Below are positions 27,865-36,645 of a stretch of 64,000 nucleotides of DNA, one piece after another. Under the pieces are notes generated by a model, which saw only the letters and a list, made by a program, of their open reading frames with translations, was not told where the DNA came from and ran no database searches. The stretch covers positions 248,001 to 312,000 of the forward strand of contig CANJPZ010000002.1 of assembly GCA_947476325.1 (NCBI GenBank), read 5' to 3'. Numbering within the stretch: the first letter of the stretch is position 1; each line of letters starts with the position of its first letter. Position numbers and translations under genes: made by a program. Origin of the DNA: Caulobacteraceae bacterium. Its GTDB lineage: Bacteria > Pseudomonadota > Alphaproteobacteria > Caulobacterales > Caulobacteraceae.

Positions 27865-28992
27865 ATGCGGATTGTCGACATTGCGCACTGGCGCAAGGCC
27901 GTAGTGGCGTATTTCCCTGAGCGGCACCTCTATGTGCGCTCGGGCGGAGAAGTGCATTCCTTTGTATTGAGCCCCAGCAAGCAGATGAGTCTGGCTGTGC
28001 TGGTCGCCGTCTGCGCCCTGTGGATGGGAATTTCGACAGCGGCGATGATCGTGACCGCCATGTCCGACAGCCGCGTCGAAAAGGCCGCGGCGATGGAGCG
28101 CGCGCGCGCCGAGCGCCGCATCGCCGACCGCGAGGCGCGCCTCAACTCCGCCGTCGCGCAGCTGTCCGACACCAACGGCGCCACCGAAATGCTGGCCCAG
28201 GCTGTCGAGAAACGTCAGGCTGCGCTGGCCATGCTGCTGGACAGCACCGGGGTGACCGCCTCGGCCGGACAGATGGCGGACGCGACCCCGTCCGAGCGTA
28301 TCCAGACTGTCAGCACCGACACCGATCGGCTGATTGACCAGGCTGAAACCTTCGCCAAGACGCGCGCTGAACGTTTGAAGCTGGCCCTTCGGCTGGCCGG
28401 ACTTGATCCGGCGGCGCACACCGCCAGCGGCGCCGGCCTGGGTGGCCCGCTGATCGACGCCAAGGACCCGCGCGCCCTGGCCGCCGTGCTCGATGTGGAC
28501 GAGGAATTCGCCCGCCGCATCCAGCGCGCCGCCAACAACATGTCAGATGTCCGGGCCATGACCCAGACTGCAGCCAGCCTGCCGCTCAGTGAGCCGACGG
28601 TTGGCATGGACCGCTCCAGCGGATTTGGCGTGCGTCTCGACCCGTTCTCCCACGTCCCTGCGTTTCATTCGGGCCTCGATTTTTCGGCGAGCCTGCGCAC
28701 GCCGGTCTATTCGACAGGTCCAGGCGTTATCTCATACGTCGGACCACGTTCCGGCTATGGCAATGTGGTCGAGATCGACCATGGCGGCGGGTTCAAGACC
28801 CGCTACGCCCACCTGTCATCAGCCTCGGTCGCCGTCGGCCAACGGGTGGCGGTCGGTCAGAGGATCGCCGCAACCGGTAATTCAGGCCGATCCACCGGGC
28901 CGCACTTGCACTATGAAGTCTGGGTCAATGGGCGGGCGCAAAACCCTGATCGTTTTTTGAAAGCAGGTTCCTATGTTCACCAAGTCAACTAG
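27865..28992 (+). CDS. Membrane-anchored M23 (LytM) endopeptidase, bactofilin partner
   Basis: A 375-residue bitopic inner-membrane protein. A cytoplasmic N-terminus of ~40 residues is followed by a membrane helix (~47-68, SLAVLVAVCALWMGISTAAMIV), a periplasmic coiled coil (~75-125) and a C-terminal LytM domain. Zn and catalytic residues are intact: H268 and D272 in HSGLDF, and H347 and H349 in HLHYE. It cuts peptidoglycan cross-links. The start at 27865 is preferred to one 84 bases earlier. Its 3' end overlaps the bactofilin gene by 20 bases. In stalked bacteria the matching pair (LmdC-like peptidase and BacA) acts jointly in localised wall growth. Confidence 0.92.
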   Translation: MRIVDIAHWRKAVVAYFPERHLYVRSGGEVHSFVLSPSKQMSLAVLVAVCALWMGISTAAMIVTAMSDSRVEKAAAMERARAERRIADREARLNSAVAQLSDTNGATEMLAQAVEKRQAALAMLLDSTGVTASAGQMADATPSERIQTVSTDTDRLIDQAETFAKTRAERLKLALRLAGLDPAAHTASGAGLGGPLIDAKDPRALAAVLDVDEEFARRIQRAANNMSDVRAMTQTAASLPLSEPTVGMDRSSGFGVRLDPFSHVPAFHSGLDFSASLRTPVYSTGPGVISYVGPRSGYGNVVEIDHGGGFKTRYAHLSSASVAVGQRVAVGQRIAATGNSGRSTGPHLHYEVWVNGRAQNPDRFLKAGSYVHQVN

Positions 28993-29464
28993 TCCGATGC
29001 CGTCGTCCGACCCCATCGACACCAATCTGGACGTCCCCTCCCCGCGTCGCGGACCCAAGGCCGCCAGCCTGATCTCGAGCGACATGCGCATCGAGGGCAG
29101 CGTCTCGTGCGAAGGCGAGTTGCAGATCGACGGCAATGTGAAGGGCGACGTGAAGGTCGCGCGCCTGACCATCGGCGAGCACGGCGAAATCGAAGGCTCC
29201 ATCGTCGCGGAGAGCGTTGAGTGCCGCGGCCGGGTGGTCGGATCGATCACCTCCAAGCAGGTCCGCCTGCATGCCCAAAGCCACGTCGATGGCGACATCA
29301 CCCATGAGCAACTGGCCATGGAAGCCGGCGCCTACTTCCAGGGCCGTTCCCTTCGTCTGCAGCGTCCGGCGGCCAAACCGGCGGTGAGCACGCCGGCCTA
29401 TGCTTCGAGCGCCAATGCATCGAACGCCAGTGCGAGCAGCGCTTCGGCCTCAACACCGGCGTAG
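28973..29464 (+). CDS. bacA: Bactofilin
   Basis: A 163-residue bactofilin, a nucleotide-independent cytoskeletal polymer that binds the inner membrane. The central ~100 residues form a right-handed beta-helix of short repeats (SLISSDMRIEGSVSCEGELQIDGNVKGDVKVARLTIGEHGEIEGSIVAESVECRGRVVGSI reads as about six rungs). The flexible N-terminal ~30 residues and a Ser/Ala/Asn-rich tail (~130-163) are unstructured, as in the family. Translation is coupled to the M23 gene through a 20-base overlap, consistent with the two proteins acting together at a membrane site. The BacA-type identity is inferred from this context. Confidence 0.93.
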   Translation: MFTKSTSPMPSSDPIDTNLDVPSPRRGPKAASLISSDMRIEGSVSCEGELQIDGNVKGDVKVARLTIGEHGEIEGSIVAESVECRGRVVGSITSKQVRLHAQSHVDGDITHEQLAMEAGAYFQGRSLRLQRPAAKPAVSTPAYASSANASNASASSASASTPA

Positions 29465-29493
29465 GGCTCAGGCTATTCTGTTCAACGACATGG

Positions 29494-29516
29494 CCGCGGG
29501 TCCACCTGGCCCGCGG
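29494..29516. repeat. GC-rich inverted repeat between bactofilin and crotonase genes
   Basis: A perfect 7-bp inverted repeat CCGCGGG/CCCGCGG with a 9-base loop, without a T-run, ending 11 bases before the crotonase ATG. It could attenuate read-through or fold over the crotonase ribosome-binding region. Confidence 0.5.
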
Positions 29517-29527
29517 GGGGCGCGATC

Positions 29528-30394
29528 ATGACCGAATTTACGACCTTCACACTGGACGTCCGCGACGGCATCGCGGTCGTGACCCTGTCACGGCCCGATC
29601 AGATGAACACCTTTACACCGGTAATGATGCAGGAAGTGCTGGAGCTGTTCGACCAGACAGACGCCAGGGATGACGTAAAGGCTGTCATTATGACCGGCTC
29701 TGGCCGCGCGTTCTGCGCCGGCGCGGACCTGGCCAAGGGCGGAGACACTTTCAACTACAATCGGCGCGATGCCTCCGAGCAGATCGTTGTCAACGGCATC
29801 CGGCGCGACGGCGGCGGCCGGGTATCCTTGCGCATCTTCCAGAGCCTCAAGCCCGTGATTGCCGCGGTCAACGGTGCAGCGGTGGGCGTGGGCGCCACCA
29901 TGCAGCTGCCGATGGATTTCCGCCTGGCCTCGACCGGCGCCCGCTATGGCTTTGTGTTCGCCCGGCGCGGCATTGTGCCGGAAGCCTGCTCCAGCTGGTT
30001 CCTGCCGCGCCTGGTCGGCATGCCGACCGCGCTGGACTGGGTCTATTCCGGCCGGGTGTTCAACGCCGATGAGGCGCTGGCGTCAGGCCTGGTGCAATCG
30101 CTTCACGCGCCGGAAGACCTGCTGCCGGCCGCCATTGAACTGGCCCACAAGGTCACACGCGATTCCGCGCCGGTGTCGATCGCGCTCGCCCGCCAGATGC
30201 TGTGGCGTGGTTTCGGCGCGAACCACCCCATGGAAGGCCACATCATGGAAAGCCGGGCGCTGGCCTCACGCGGCGCTGCGACGGACACGGCCGAGGGCGT
30301 CACCGCCTTCAAGGAAAAGCGGGACGCTGTGTTCCCCAACCATGTCTCGACGGATTATCCGGATCTGTTCGATCCGGAACCTGAGTTCCGCTAG
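29528..30394 (+). CDS. Enoyl-CoA hydratase/isomerase family protein
   Basis: A 288-residue crotonase-superfamily enzyme. The oxyanion-hole segments are GSGRAFCAGADLAKGG (~residue 58) and AAVNGAAVGVGATMQLPMDFRLAS (~115). RRGIVPEACSSWFLPRLVG provides a candidate catalytic glutamate. These enzymes hydrate or isomerise enoyl-CoA thioesters in fatty-acid or aromatic degradation; the precise activity cannot be told. The C-terminus (FKEKRDAVFPNHVSTDYPDLF) is longer than in minimal family members. It overlaps the convergent dienelactone hydrolase by 4 bases. Confidence 0.9.
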   Translation: MTEFTTFTLDVRDGIAVVTLSRPDQMNTFTPVMMQEVLELFDQTDARDDVKAVIMTGSGRAFCAGADLAKGGDTFNYNRRDASEQIVVNGIRRDGGGRVSLRIFQSLKPVIAAVNGAAVGVGATMQLPMDFRLASTGARYGFVFARRGIVPEACSSWFLPRLVGMPTALDWVYSGRVFNADEALASGLVQSLHAPEDLLPAAIELAHKVTRDSAPVSIALARQMLWRGFGANHPMEGHIMESRALASRGAATDTAEGVTAFKEKRDAVFPNHVSTDYPDLFDPEPEFR

Positions 30395-31257
30395 ACCAGT
30401 TTCCGCTTGTACATCGCCAACAGCAGAGCCCAGGCCCGATCGGCCTCGGCCTGATTGTAGACGGCGCTGCCAGCGACACACCAGCCGTGGTCGGCCGCGA
30501 AGACCTCTACGTGGTGCGCCTGCTTGTTGGCGTCAAAGGTCTGGTTCAGCGTGTCCTTGGCGGTCGGCTGATTTTTGTCGTCGTTCTGGGCGACGCAATT
30601 CAGGAACTCGGCCGCCGGGTTCTTGGCCGCAAAGGTGTGCGGACTATCGGGGCGCGCGCTGACGAGTCCGCCACCGTGGAAGGTCGCCGCCGCGCCGATG
30701 CGGCCCGGGTTGTTGCCGGTGGTGCGGAAGACGGGCGGGCCGCCCCAGCAATAGCCCTGGACGCCGGCCTTCTTTGCCTTGTTGGTCTGGGGCTGGGCGT
30801 CAAGGAACGACAGCATGGCGACCGAGTCCTTGTCGACCAAGTCCATGGCCGGCGTCGCCGGCAGCTGGGCGCGGTCACGGGCGAAATCGAAGTTGTCGCC
30901 GATCACCGGCGCCTTCTTGGCGCGATAGTAGATATTGGGGATCAGGACAACATAGCCTTCGCCGGCCAGCCGCTTGCCGATGTCGCGGAAGGCGGGGCGC
31001 AGGCTCATGATATCCGGCCAGATCAGGACGGCAGGCCAGGAGCCCCGACCCGTCGGATAGAACAGCGCTGCATCACACTTGCCGTCGGCGGTCGTGATTT
31101 CCACGTCCTTTTCGGTGACCGGCACAGCGGCCACGCCCCACGAGCCGACGCCAGCGAAGGCGACGCCGGCGCTGGCCGCCGAAAGCTTGCTGAACGCACG
31201 CCGCGAAAGCTTGCTGGTATCGCGGACGATGCCCGGAGAAACGTCTTCATCGCACAT
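30391..31257 (-). CDS. Dienelactone hydrolase family protein, Tat-type export signal
   Basis: A 288-residue alpha/beta hydrolase of the dienelactone hydrolase family. The nucleophile is the Cys in GYCWGG (~residue 160), with the His in ADHGWC near the C-terminus. The N-terminal 45 residues carry a twin-arginine motif (SRRAFSKL) and hydrophobic stretch (AASAGVAFAGVGSWGVAA), pointing to Tat export. The start at 31257 has a GGGAGG ribosome-binding site and is preferred to the ATG 15 bases upstream. Substrate is unknown. Confidence 0.88.
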   Translation of the reverse strand: MCDEDVSPGIVRDTSKLSRRAFSKLSAASAGVAFAGVGSWGVAAVPVTEKDVEITTADGKCDAALFYPTGRGSWPAVLIWPDIMSLRPAFRDIGKRLAGEGYVVLIPNIYYRAKKAPVIGDNFDFARDRAQLPATPAMDLVDKDSVAMLSFLDAQPQTNKAKKAGVQGYCWGGPPVFRTTGNNPGRIGAAATFHGGGLVSARPDSPHTFAAKNPAAEFLNCVAQNDDKNQPTAKDTLNQTFDANKQAHHVEVFAADHGWCVAGSAVYNQAEADRAWALLLAMYKRKLV

Positions 31258-31327
31258 GGCGGAACCTCCCATTGGTGTTGTTTTGCCGGATCATCCACGA
31301 AATCCGGCGATACACCAACGGGATTTT

Positions 31328-32441
31328 CTAGGCCTCGGCGGTTAGCCCCACCCGCTGCGCCAACGATGCGGCCATGAAGGCGTCCAGATCGCCGTCCAGC
31401 ACGCCGGCGGTGTCTGATGTCTCCACACCGGTGCGCAGGTCCTTGACCATCTGATAGGGCTGCAGGACGTAAGATCGGATCTGGTGACCCCAACCGATGT
31501 CGGTCTTGGCGTCCTCGATGGCCTGGGCCGCGGCCTCGCGTTTTTGCAGCTCCATCTCGTAGAGACGGGCCCGCAGCATTTTCCAGGCGGTGTCACGGTT
31601 CTGGTGCTGGGATCGCTGGGTCTGGCAGGCCACGACAATGTTGGTCGGGATGTGGGTCAGGCGCACAGCACTGTCGGTCTTGTTGATGTGCTGACCACCA
31701 GCGCCCGATGCGCGGTAGGTATCGGTGCGCACGTCGGCTGGATTGATCTCGATCTCGATGGCGTCGTCGATCACGGGATAGACCCAGGCCGAGGCAAAAC
31801 TGGTGTGTCGCCGGGCGCTGGAATCGTAGGGACTGATACGCACCAGGCGGTGCACGCCCGCTTCGGTCTTTAACCAGCCATAAGCGTTGGGGCCTTTTAC
31901 CAGCAGGGTCGCTGACTTGATGCCGGCCTGATCGCCACCGGTTTCTTCCACCAGCTCGGTTTGCATGCCGTGCTGGCCGGCCCAACGGCTGTACATGCGC
32001 AGCAACATCAGGGCCCAGTCGCAGGACTCGGTGCCTCCTGCCCCGGAGTTGATTTCGATATAGGCGTCGTTTGCGTCCGCCTCACCGGACAGCAGCGCTT
32101 CCAGCTCAGCCCGGCCTGCTCGCTCCTTGAGCGCTGCGAGCTGCGCCGCGGTGTCGTTGAGCAGGGTCTCATCGCCCTCGGCTTCGGCCATTTCGGCAAA
32201 TTCCCGGGCGTCGGCCAGTTCGCGTTCAATGACGCGCACCGCCTCGACCTGACCGGCCAGCCGGGTGCGTTCGCGGCTGACGGCCTGGGCTTCGTCGGGT
32301 TTGTTCCACAAGGTCGGGTCCTCGACCCGGGCATTCAGTTCGTCGAGCCGCCCCAGCGCTGCATCCCAGTCAAAGACGCCTCCTGAGCAATCCGACGGAT
32401 CGCTCGATCTCGGCGGCCGCAGCCTCGATATCCGCTCGCAT
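31328..32441 (-). CDS. prfB: Peptide chain release factor 2 PrfB, with programmed +1 frameshift
   Basis: A 370-residue RF2 encoded by two frames. The first 23 codons (ATG at 32441) end in CTT TGA; ribosomes slip +1 there and continue as [19 protein letters not shown] into the 347-codon main frame. RF2 releases peptides at UGA and UAA in the ribosome. The peptidyl-tRNA hydrolysis motif GGQ is in [17 protein letters not shown], and the stop-codon recognition loop reads SPY rather than SPF ([17 protein letters not shown]). It lies between the dienelactone hydrolase and the PBP1A gene. Frame-unaware annotation would truncate its N-terminus. Confidence 0.95.
32369..32384 (-). promoter_or_regulatory. 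prfB programmed frameshift site
   Basis: On the minus strand the order is AGGAGG (32384-32379), a 3-base spacer, CTT (32375-32373) and TGA C (32372-32369). This matches the RF2 autoregulatory shift: the Shine-Dalgarno-like element three bases before CUU, then UGA followed by C. Low RF2 promotes frameshifting and more RF2. Confidence 0.95.
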
Positions 32442-32512
32442 GATGAACTCCGATAAAACGTGTGCCGCGCAGATAGTGCGCTTTCCGCCCAAGGGAAAGG
32501 CGCATGGCCCGG

Positions 32513-34972
32513 TTAGTACAGCCCTTCGAGGTTGTCGGGCGCCTTTTTCGGCGGCGGCGGCGGCGGCGGCGGGGGCGCAGCCTTGGGCGCAGGCGGCGGC
32601 GGGGGCGCCGCGGGCTTGAGGGTCGTCAGGTCGGGCGTAACGAATTGCACCGCTGCCTTTTCCGGCGTGCGGGTCTCGCTCACCGCCGATTCAATCAGAT
32701 TATCGACCTTCAGCTCGGTTCCCGGGCGGAATGCTTCCATGATGCCGTTGACCATCATGAACCTGGCCTCGCGCGGCGGCGCAAAGACGTGACCGGGCGG
32801 GTCCTTGGGCACATGGCTCATGAAATCGATGAAGATCGGCAAGGCGGCCGACGCGCCGGCTTCGCCGCTGCCCAGCGGGCGATTGTCATCAAACCCGATG
32901 AAGGTGGCGACGACCAGATCGGGCGTGAAGCCGACGAACCAGGCGCTGCGGAATTCGTTGGTGGTGCCCGTCTTGCCACCCAGCGGCCGGCCCAGAGAAC
33001 TGGCGGCGGCGGCGGTGCCGCGCTGAACGACGCCCTGCAGCATGGAGTTGATCTGATAGGCCGTGACCGGGTTGATCACCTGAACGCCCTCGGGCGGCAG
33101 GCGCGGCGATTCAGCACCGTTGAACCCGGCCGCGCAGCGCGGGCAGGCGCGATGGTCCGTGCGGTAAAGGGTCTTGCCGTTCTGGTCCTGGACCAGTTCG
33201 ACCATGTGGGGGTCAATCCGCCGCCCGCCGTTGATGAACATCGAATAGGCGCCGGCCAGGCGCAGCGGCGTGGTCTCGCCTGCCCCCAGGGCCATGGAGA
33301 GCACCGGGTCCATGTGGTCCACGATACCGAATTTGACCGCGTTGTCGGCGACCTTCCTCATGCCGGTGGCCTGGGCCAGGCGGACGGTCATGGTGTTGCG
33401 TGACAGCTCCAGGCCCTTGCGCATGACAAGCGGGCCAAGGAAGTCGTGGGCGTAGTTTTCGGGCGTCCAGTCTTCGCCATTGGCGCCCTTCAGGGTGATG
33501 GGACCATCCATGATCACACTGGCCGGCGTGAAATCGTTCTCAAGCGCCGTGGCGTAGACGAAGGGCTTGAAGGCCGAGCCCGGCTGGCGCATTGCCTGGG
33601 TCGCGCGATTGAAACTGGAAATCGAGAAACTGTAGCCGCCGACCATGGCGACAACCCGGCCGTTATGGGGATCAATCGCCACCATGGCCCCGTTCACAGC
33701 CGGGATCTGGCGCAGTCGGAACCGGCCGGCGTCGGTGGCCTCGACAAAGACGATATCGCCGACCTTCAGGCCCCTGCCCGCCCGGGACCAGTTCACGTCC
33801 TCACCGGCAAGCAAACCGCCGGGCTGACCCGCGGCGGCGGGCTGCACACGCACATCGTTTCCGTTGATGCTCTCCACCATCGCCGCCCGCCAGGCCGTCC
33901 GTTCAGACGGCGGCTGCTGGGTCAGGGCCCGGGCGCGCCAGTTGGTCGCCGGGTCAAGCGTCAGGGCCGCACCGCGCCAGCCATGCCGGCGGTCGTATTT
34001 TTCCAGACCATCCATCAGCGCATTGCGGGCCATTTCCTGGAGGCTCGAGTCCAGGGTCGTGCGGATGTAGTAGCCGCCCCGATTCATCGCCTTGCCGAAC
34101 GGCAAGGTCAGCGAGTTGCGGCGGACTTCTTCGACGAAAAAGTCGGCATAGCTGTAGCGCGCGCGGCTGGGCCCGGGCTGGACAACCAGGTCGGTCTTCT
34201 TGGCGACTTCGGCTTCGGCGCGGGTGACGGCGCCGGTTTCGACCATCTGATCGAGGATCCAGTTACGCCGGGCCATGGCCTGGGGCTTGCGGTCCTTCGG
34301 ATCGTAATTGTCCGGCCCCTTCGGCAGGGCCGCAAGATAGGCCATTTCCGGCAGGGTCAGCTGGTTAAGCGACTTGCCGAAGTAATTGTATGAGGCAATG
34401 GCCACGCCGTAGGAGCGATAGCCGAGCCAGATTTCATTGAGATAGAGCTCGAGGATGTGATCCTTGGTCAGCTCATGCTCGAGCCGGCCCGCGATCACGG
34501 CTTCCTTGACCTTGCGGGCAATATTGGACTCATCGCCAACGACGACGTTCTTGGCCACCTGCTGGGTGATCGTGGAGCCGCCCTCAAGCCGCTTGCCCCG
34601 CGCGATGTTCACAACATCCTTAAGCAGCGCGCGCCCGAGGCCCTGAACATCGACCCCACCGTGATGATAAAAGTTGCGGTCTTCGGCCGCCAGAAAGGCG
34701 TTCACCAGCTGGGGCGGCATCTGGTCGAAAGGCACATAGACCCGGCGTTGATCGGAATATTCGCCGATCAAGGTGCCATCCCAGGCAAAGACCCGGGTCG
34801 CCGTCGGTGGCCGGTATGCTGCGATATCTGACGTGGGCGGCAGGTTGTGGAACAGCCAGCCGAAATAGACCGCCGCCGACAGGCACGCAGCGCCAACAAC
34901 GCTCATGACCACGACGCCGACGAACGCCAGGCGTCTTTTTGGTGGTGTCGCCTGCGCTGATTGCTCGCTCAT
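32513..34972 (-). CDS. mrcA: Penicillin-binding protein 1A
   Basis: An 819-residue class A PBP with glycosyltransferase and transpeptidase activities in the periplasm. After a short cytoplasmic part comes a membrane helix (~15-37). The GT51 domain contains AAEDRNFYHHGGVD and GGSTITQQVAKN. The transpeptidase domain has RQPGSAFKPF (SxxK), SRNTM (SxN) and KTGTT. The last ~35 residues are a proline-rich tail (PPPPPAPKAAPPPPPPPPPKKA), which may extend in the periplasm. It is 42 bases downstream of amiC on the same strand, so both wall genes form a unit. Confidence 0.96.
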   Translation of the reverse strand: MSEQSAQATPPKRRLAFVGVVVMSVVGAACLSAAVYFGWLFHNLPPTSDIAAYRPPTATRVFAWDGTLIGEYSDQRRVYVPFDQMPPQLVNAFLAAEDRNFYHHGGVDVQGLGRALLKDVVNIARGKRLEGGSTITQQVAKNVVVGDESNIARKVKEAVIAGRLEHELTKDHILELYLNEIWLGYRSYGVAIASYNYFGKSLNQLTLPEMAYLAALPKGPDNYDPKDRKPQAMARRNWILDQMVETGAVTRAEAEVAKKTDLVVQPGPSRARYSYADFFVEEVRRNSLTLPFGKAMNRGGYYIRTTLDSSLQEMARNALMDGLEKYDRRHGWRGAALTLDPATNWRARALTQQPPSERTAWRAAMVESINGNDVRVQPAAAGQPGGLLAGEDVNWSRAGRGLKVGDIVFVEATDAGRFRLRQIPAVNGAMVAIDPHNGRVVAMVGGYSFSISSFNRATQAMRQPGSAFKPFVYATALENDFTPASVIMDGPITLKGANGEDWTPENYAHDFLGPLVMRKGLELSRNTMTVRLAQATGMRKVADNAVKFGIVDHMDPVLSMALGAGETTPLRLAGAYSMFINGGRRIDPHMVELVQDQNGKTLYRTDHRACPRCAAGFNGAESPRLPPEGVQVINPVTAYQINSMLQGVVQRGTAAAASSLGRPLGGKTGTTNEFRSAWFVGFTPDLVVATFIGFDDNRPLGSGEAGASAALPIFIDFMSHVPKDPPGHVFAPPREARFMMVNGIMEAFRPGTELKVDNLIESAVSETRTPEKAAVQFVTPDLTTLKPAAPPPPPAPKAAPPPPPPPPPKKAPDNLEGLY

Positions 34973-35014
34973 CGAAGCAGGGTCTAGCGCGTGTCGCCGC
35001 TTACGAAAAGCACC

Positions 35015-36256
35015 TCACAGCGAGGCTGTGACGACCTGACCCGAGAAGTAGGCTTCGATCGAGCGGGCGATAGACTCGCAAAGGACGTCGCGTTTCTTCG
35101 GATCGACCAAAAGCGCCTCGTCAGCGTCATTGGTGATGAAACCCATCTCGAGCAGGACCGCCGGCACGTCCGGCGCGAAAAGCACGACATAACCGGCGTC
35201 CCGGTGCGCCCGCGTCAGCATGGGGCGGTCAGCGCCGACTTTCTGAACAAGGATCTCGGCGAAGGCGGCCGACTTGTTGCGGGTGAACCGCTGGGTCAGG
35301 TCAAAGAGAATTTCCCGCACCGCCTGGTCGGCCCCGGCCGGACCGGCGTTGATCGCCCAGTTGCTGTTCGAACTGGCGTTGCGGGCCACCCGGTCCGAGC
35401 CCTTGTCCGATAGGGTATAGACGCTTGCGCCGCGAGTGCTGGCGCTCTCCCCGGAATCGGCGTGCAGCGAGATGAACAGATCGGCGTGGGCGGCGCGCGA
35501 AATGCGAACCCGCTCCTCCAGGGGAATAAAGGTGTCATCCGAGCGGGTCAGTACGACCTTGTAGCGCCCGGTGCGTTCAAGTCGGGCCTTCAGCGCCCTT
35601 GCGGCAGCCAGGGTAATCTCTTTTTCCTGGTGATGATCGCCTAGGGCGCCGGAGTCGTGCCCGCCGTGGCCGGCGTCGATGACGATCACCTTGCGGGCGT
35701 TCTCGCGGCGGACCGCGGACGGGCGGGCGGGTGCAGTAGCGGGGGCCGCGGCTGCCGCAGCCGCCCGAGCGACAACAGGCTGAGCGACCGGCGCAGGCGC
35801 CGGCTGGGGCGCTGCAGCCGCAAGCGCCGACCTTACGTCCACCACGTAGCGATAAAAGGCCACGCCATCGCTAGGCGCCAGGGAGAAGCGGCGCTCGACT
35901 TGGCCTGTCTGGGCAAGATTGAGGGTAAGCCGGGCTCCGGCGCCTGACCGCTCAAGCGCCCAGTCCTTGACCAAACCCTGCCCTTGCCCGCTGGCGCGAT
36001 CCACCGACAATCGCGGAAATTCCAGAACAAGCTGGCGGCCCGAGTCGGAGCCTACAACCCGGCCGTCGACCTGTTGCGCGACATCCAGCACCACCCGCGT
36101 TGAGCCGGCGTCGCCGCCGAACCGGACCTTGATGGGCACACCGTCGGCCGACGCGTCCTGAACAGCCAGAACCAGACAGCCACCCGCAATCACGGCCACG
36201 AGTGTCGCCACCCGCCGCCATTGCGAGACCAGCACGCTGACGATTCTTGCGTCCAT
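35015..36256 (-). CDS. amiC: N-acetylmuramoyl-L-alanine amidase AmiC-type
   Basis: A 413-residue periplasmic amidase. A leading hydrophobic segment (~15-35) is followed by an AMIN domain (~40-150, PIKVRFGGDAGSTRVVLDVAQQVDG). An Ala/Pro linker (~152-188) comes next, then the zinc amidase_3 domain (VIVIDAGHGGHDSGALGDHHQEKEITLAAA...). Zn ligands are H in DAGHGG, E in KEITLA and H in LFISLHAD. The catalytic Glu is in VPAVLLEMGFITND. It cleaves amide bonds in septal peptidoglycan for daughter-cell separation. It is the first gene of the amiC-mrcA unit and is divergent from rne. Confidence 0.94.
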   Translation of the reverse strand: MDARIVSVLVSQWRRVATLVAVIAGGCLVLAVQDASADGVPIKVRFGGDAGSTRVVLDVAQQVDGRVVGSDSGRQLVLEFPRLSVDRASGQGQGLVKDWALERSGAGARLTLNLAQTGQVERRFSLAPSDGVAFYRYVVDVRSALAAAAPQPAPAPVAQPVVARAAAAAAAPATAPARPSAVRRENARKVIVIDAGHGGHDSGALGDHHQEKEITLAAARALKARLERTGRYKVVLTRSDDTFIPLEERVRISRAAHADLFISLHADSGESASTRGASVYTLSDKGSDRVARNASSNSNWAINAGPAGADQAVREILFDLTQRFTRNKSAAFAEILVQKVGADRPMLTRAHRDAGYVVLFAPDVPAVLLEMGFITNDADEALLVDPKKRDVLCESIARSIEAYFSGQVVTASL

Positions 36257-36645
36257 GGACGCCCACCACCGGAAATCGAGTTAATTTTGTATGTGTTTAT
36301 GGGGTCTGGGCGTTCAGAAACGGTTAAGGCCGCGCGCCGCGAACTCTGCTTTTCTTTTGCGTGCAATTGTTGCAGAGTCCGTGCGCTGCAATGGTTCGCC
36401 CGTCGAGACGGCGCGACCGACGCACTCTTCCGCATCCATGATGCGCCCTACACGCCCCGCGCCCGATAACGGCGCGACAGGAAGTTTTGAACCCATGGGC
36501 TGCGCCCACGCAAAGATCTGGTCCCCCATCGCGCGACTTGTCGCGCCTGAGGCCGATCGCGTTGCAGGCGCGCCCGAACAACACCGGCCCCGGAACGATC
36601 GCCCCGCGAGGATGATCCCTGACGCGCGCCGCGGAGATATTCTCT
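36257..36645 (+). promoter_or_regulatory. Long 5' leader region of rne
   Basis: 389 bases without a supported gene lie between amiC and rne. RNase E genes are known to be autoregulated through long 5' untranslated regions. Here an inverted repeat ACTCTGC (36343-36349)/GCAGAGT (36372-36378) with a U-rich loop could be such a cis element. The rne ATG is preceded by a GGAG site. Short frames in this stretch have no recognisable product. Confidence 0.5.
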
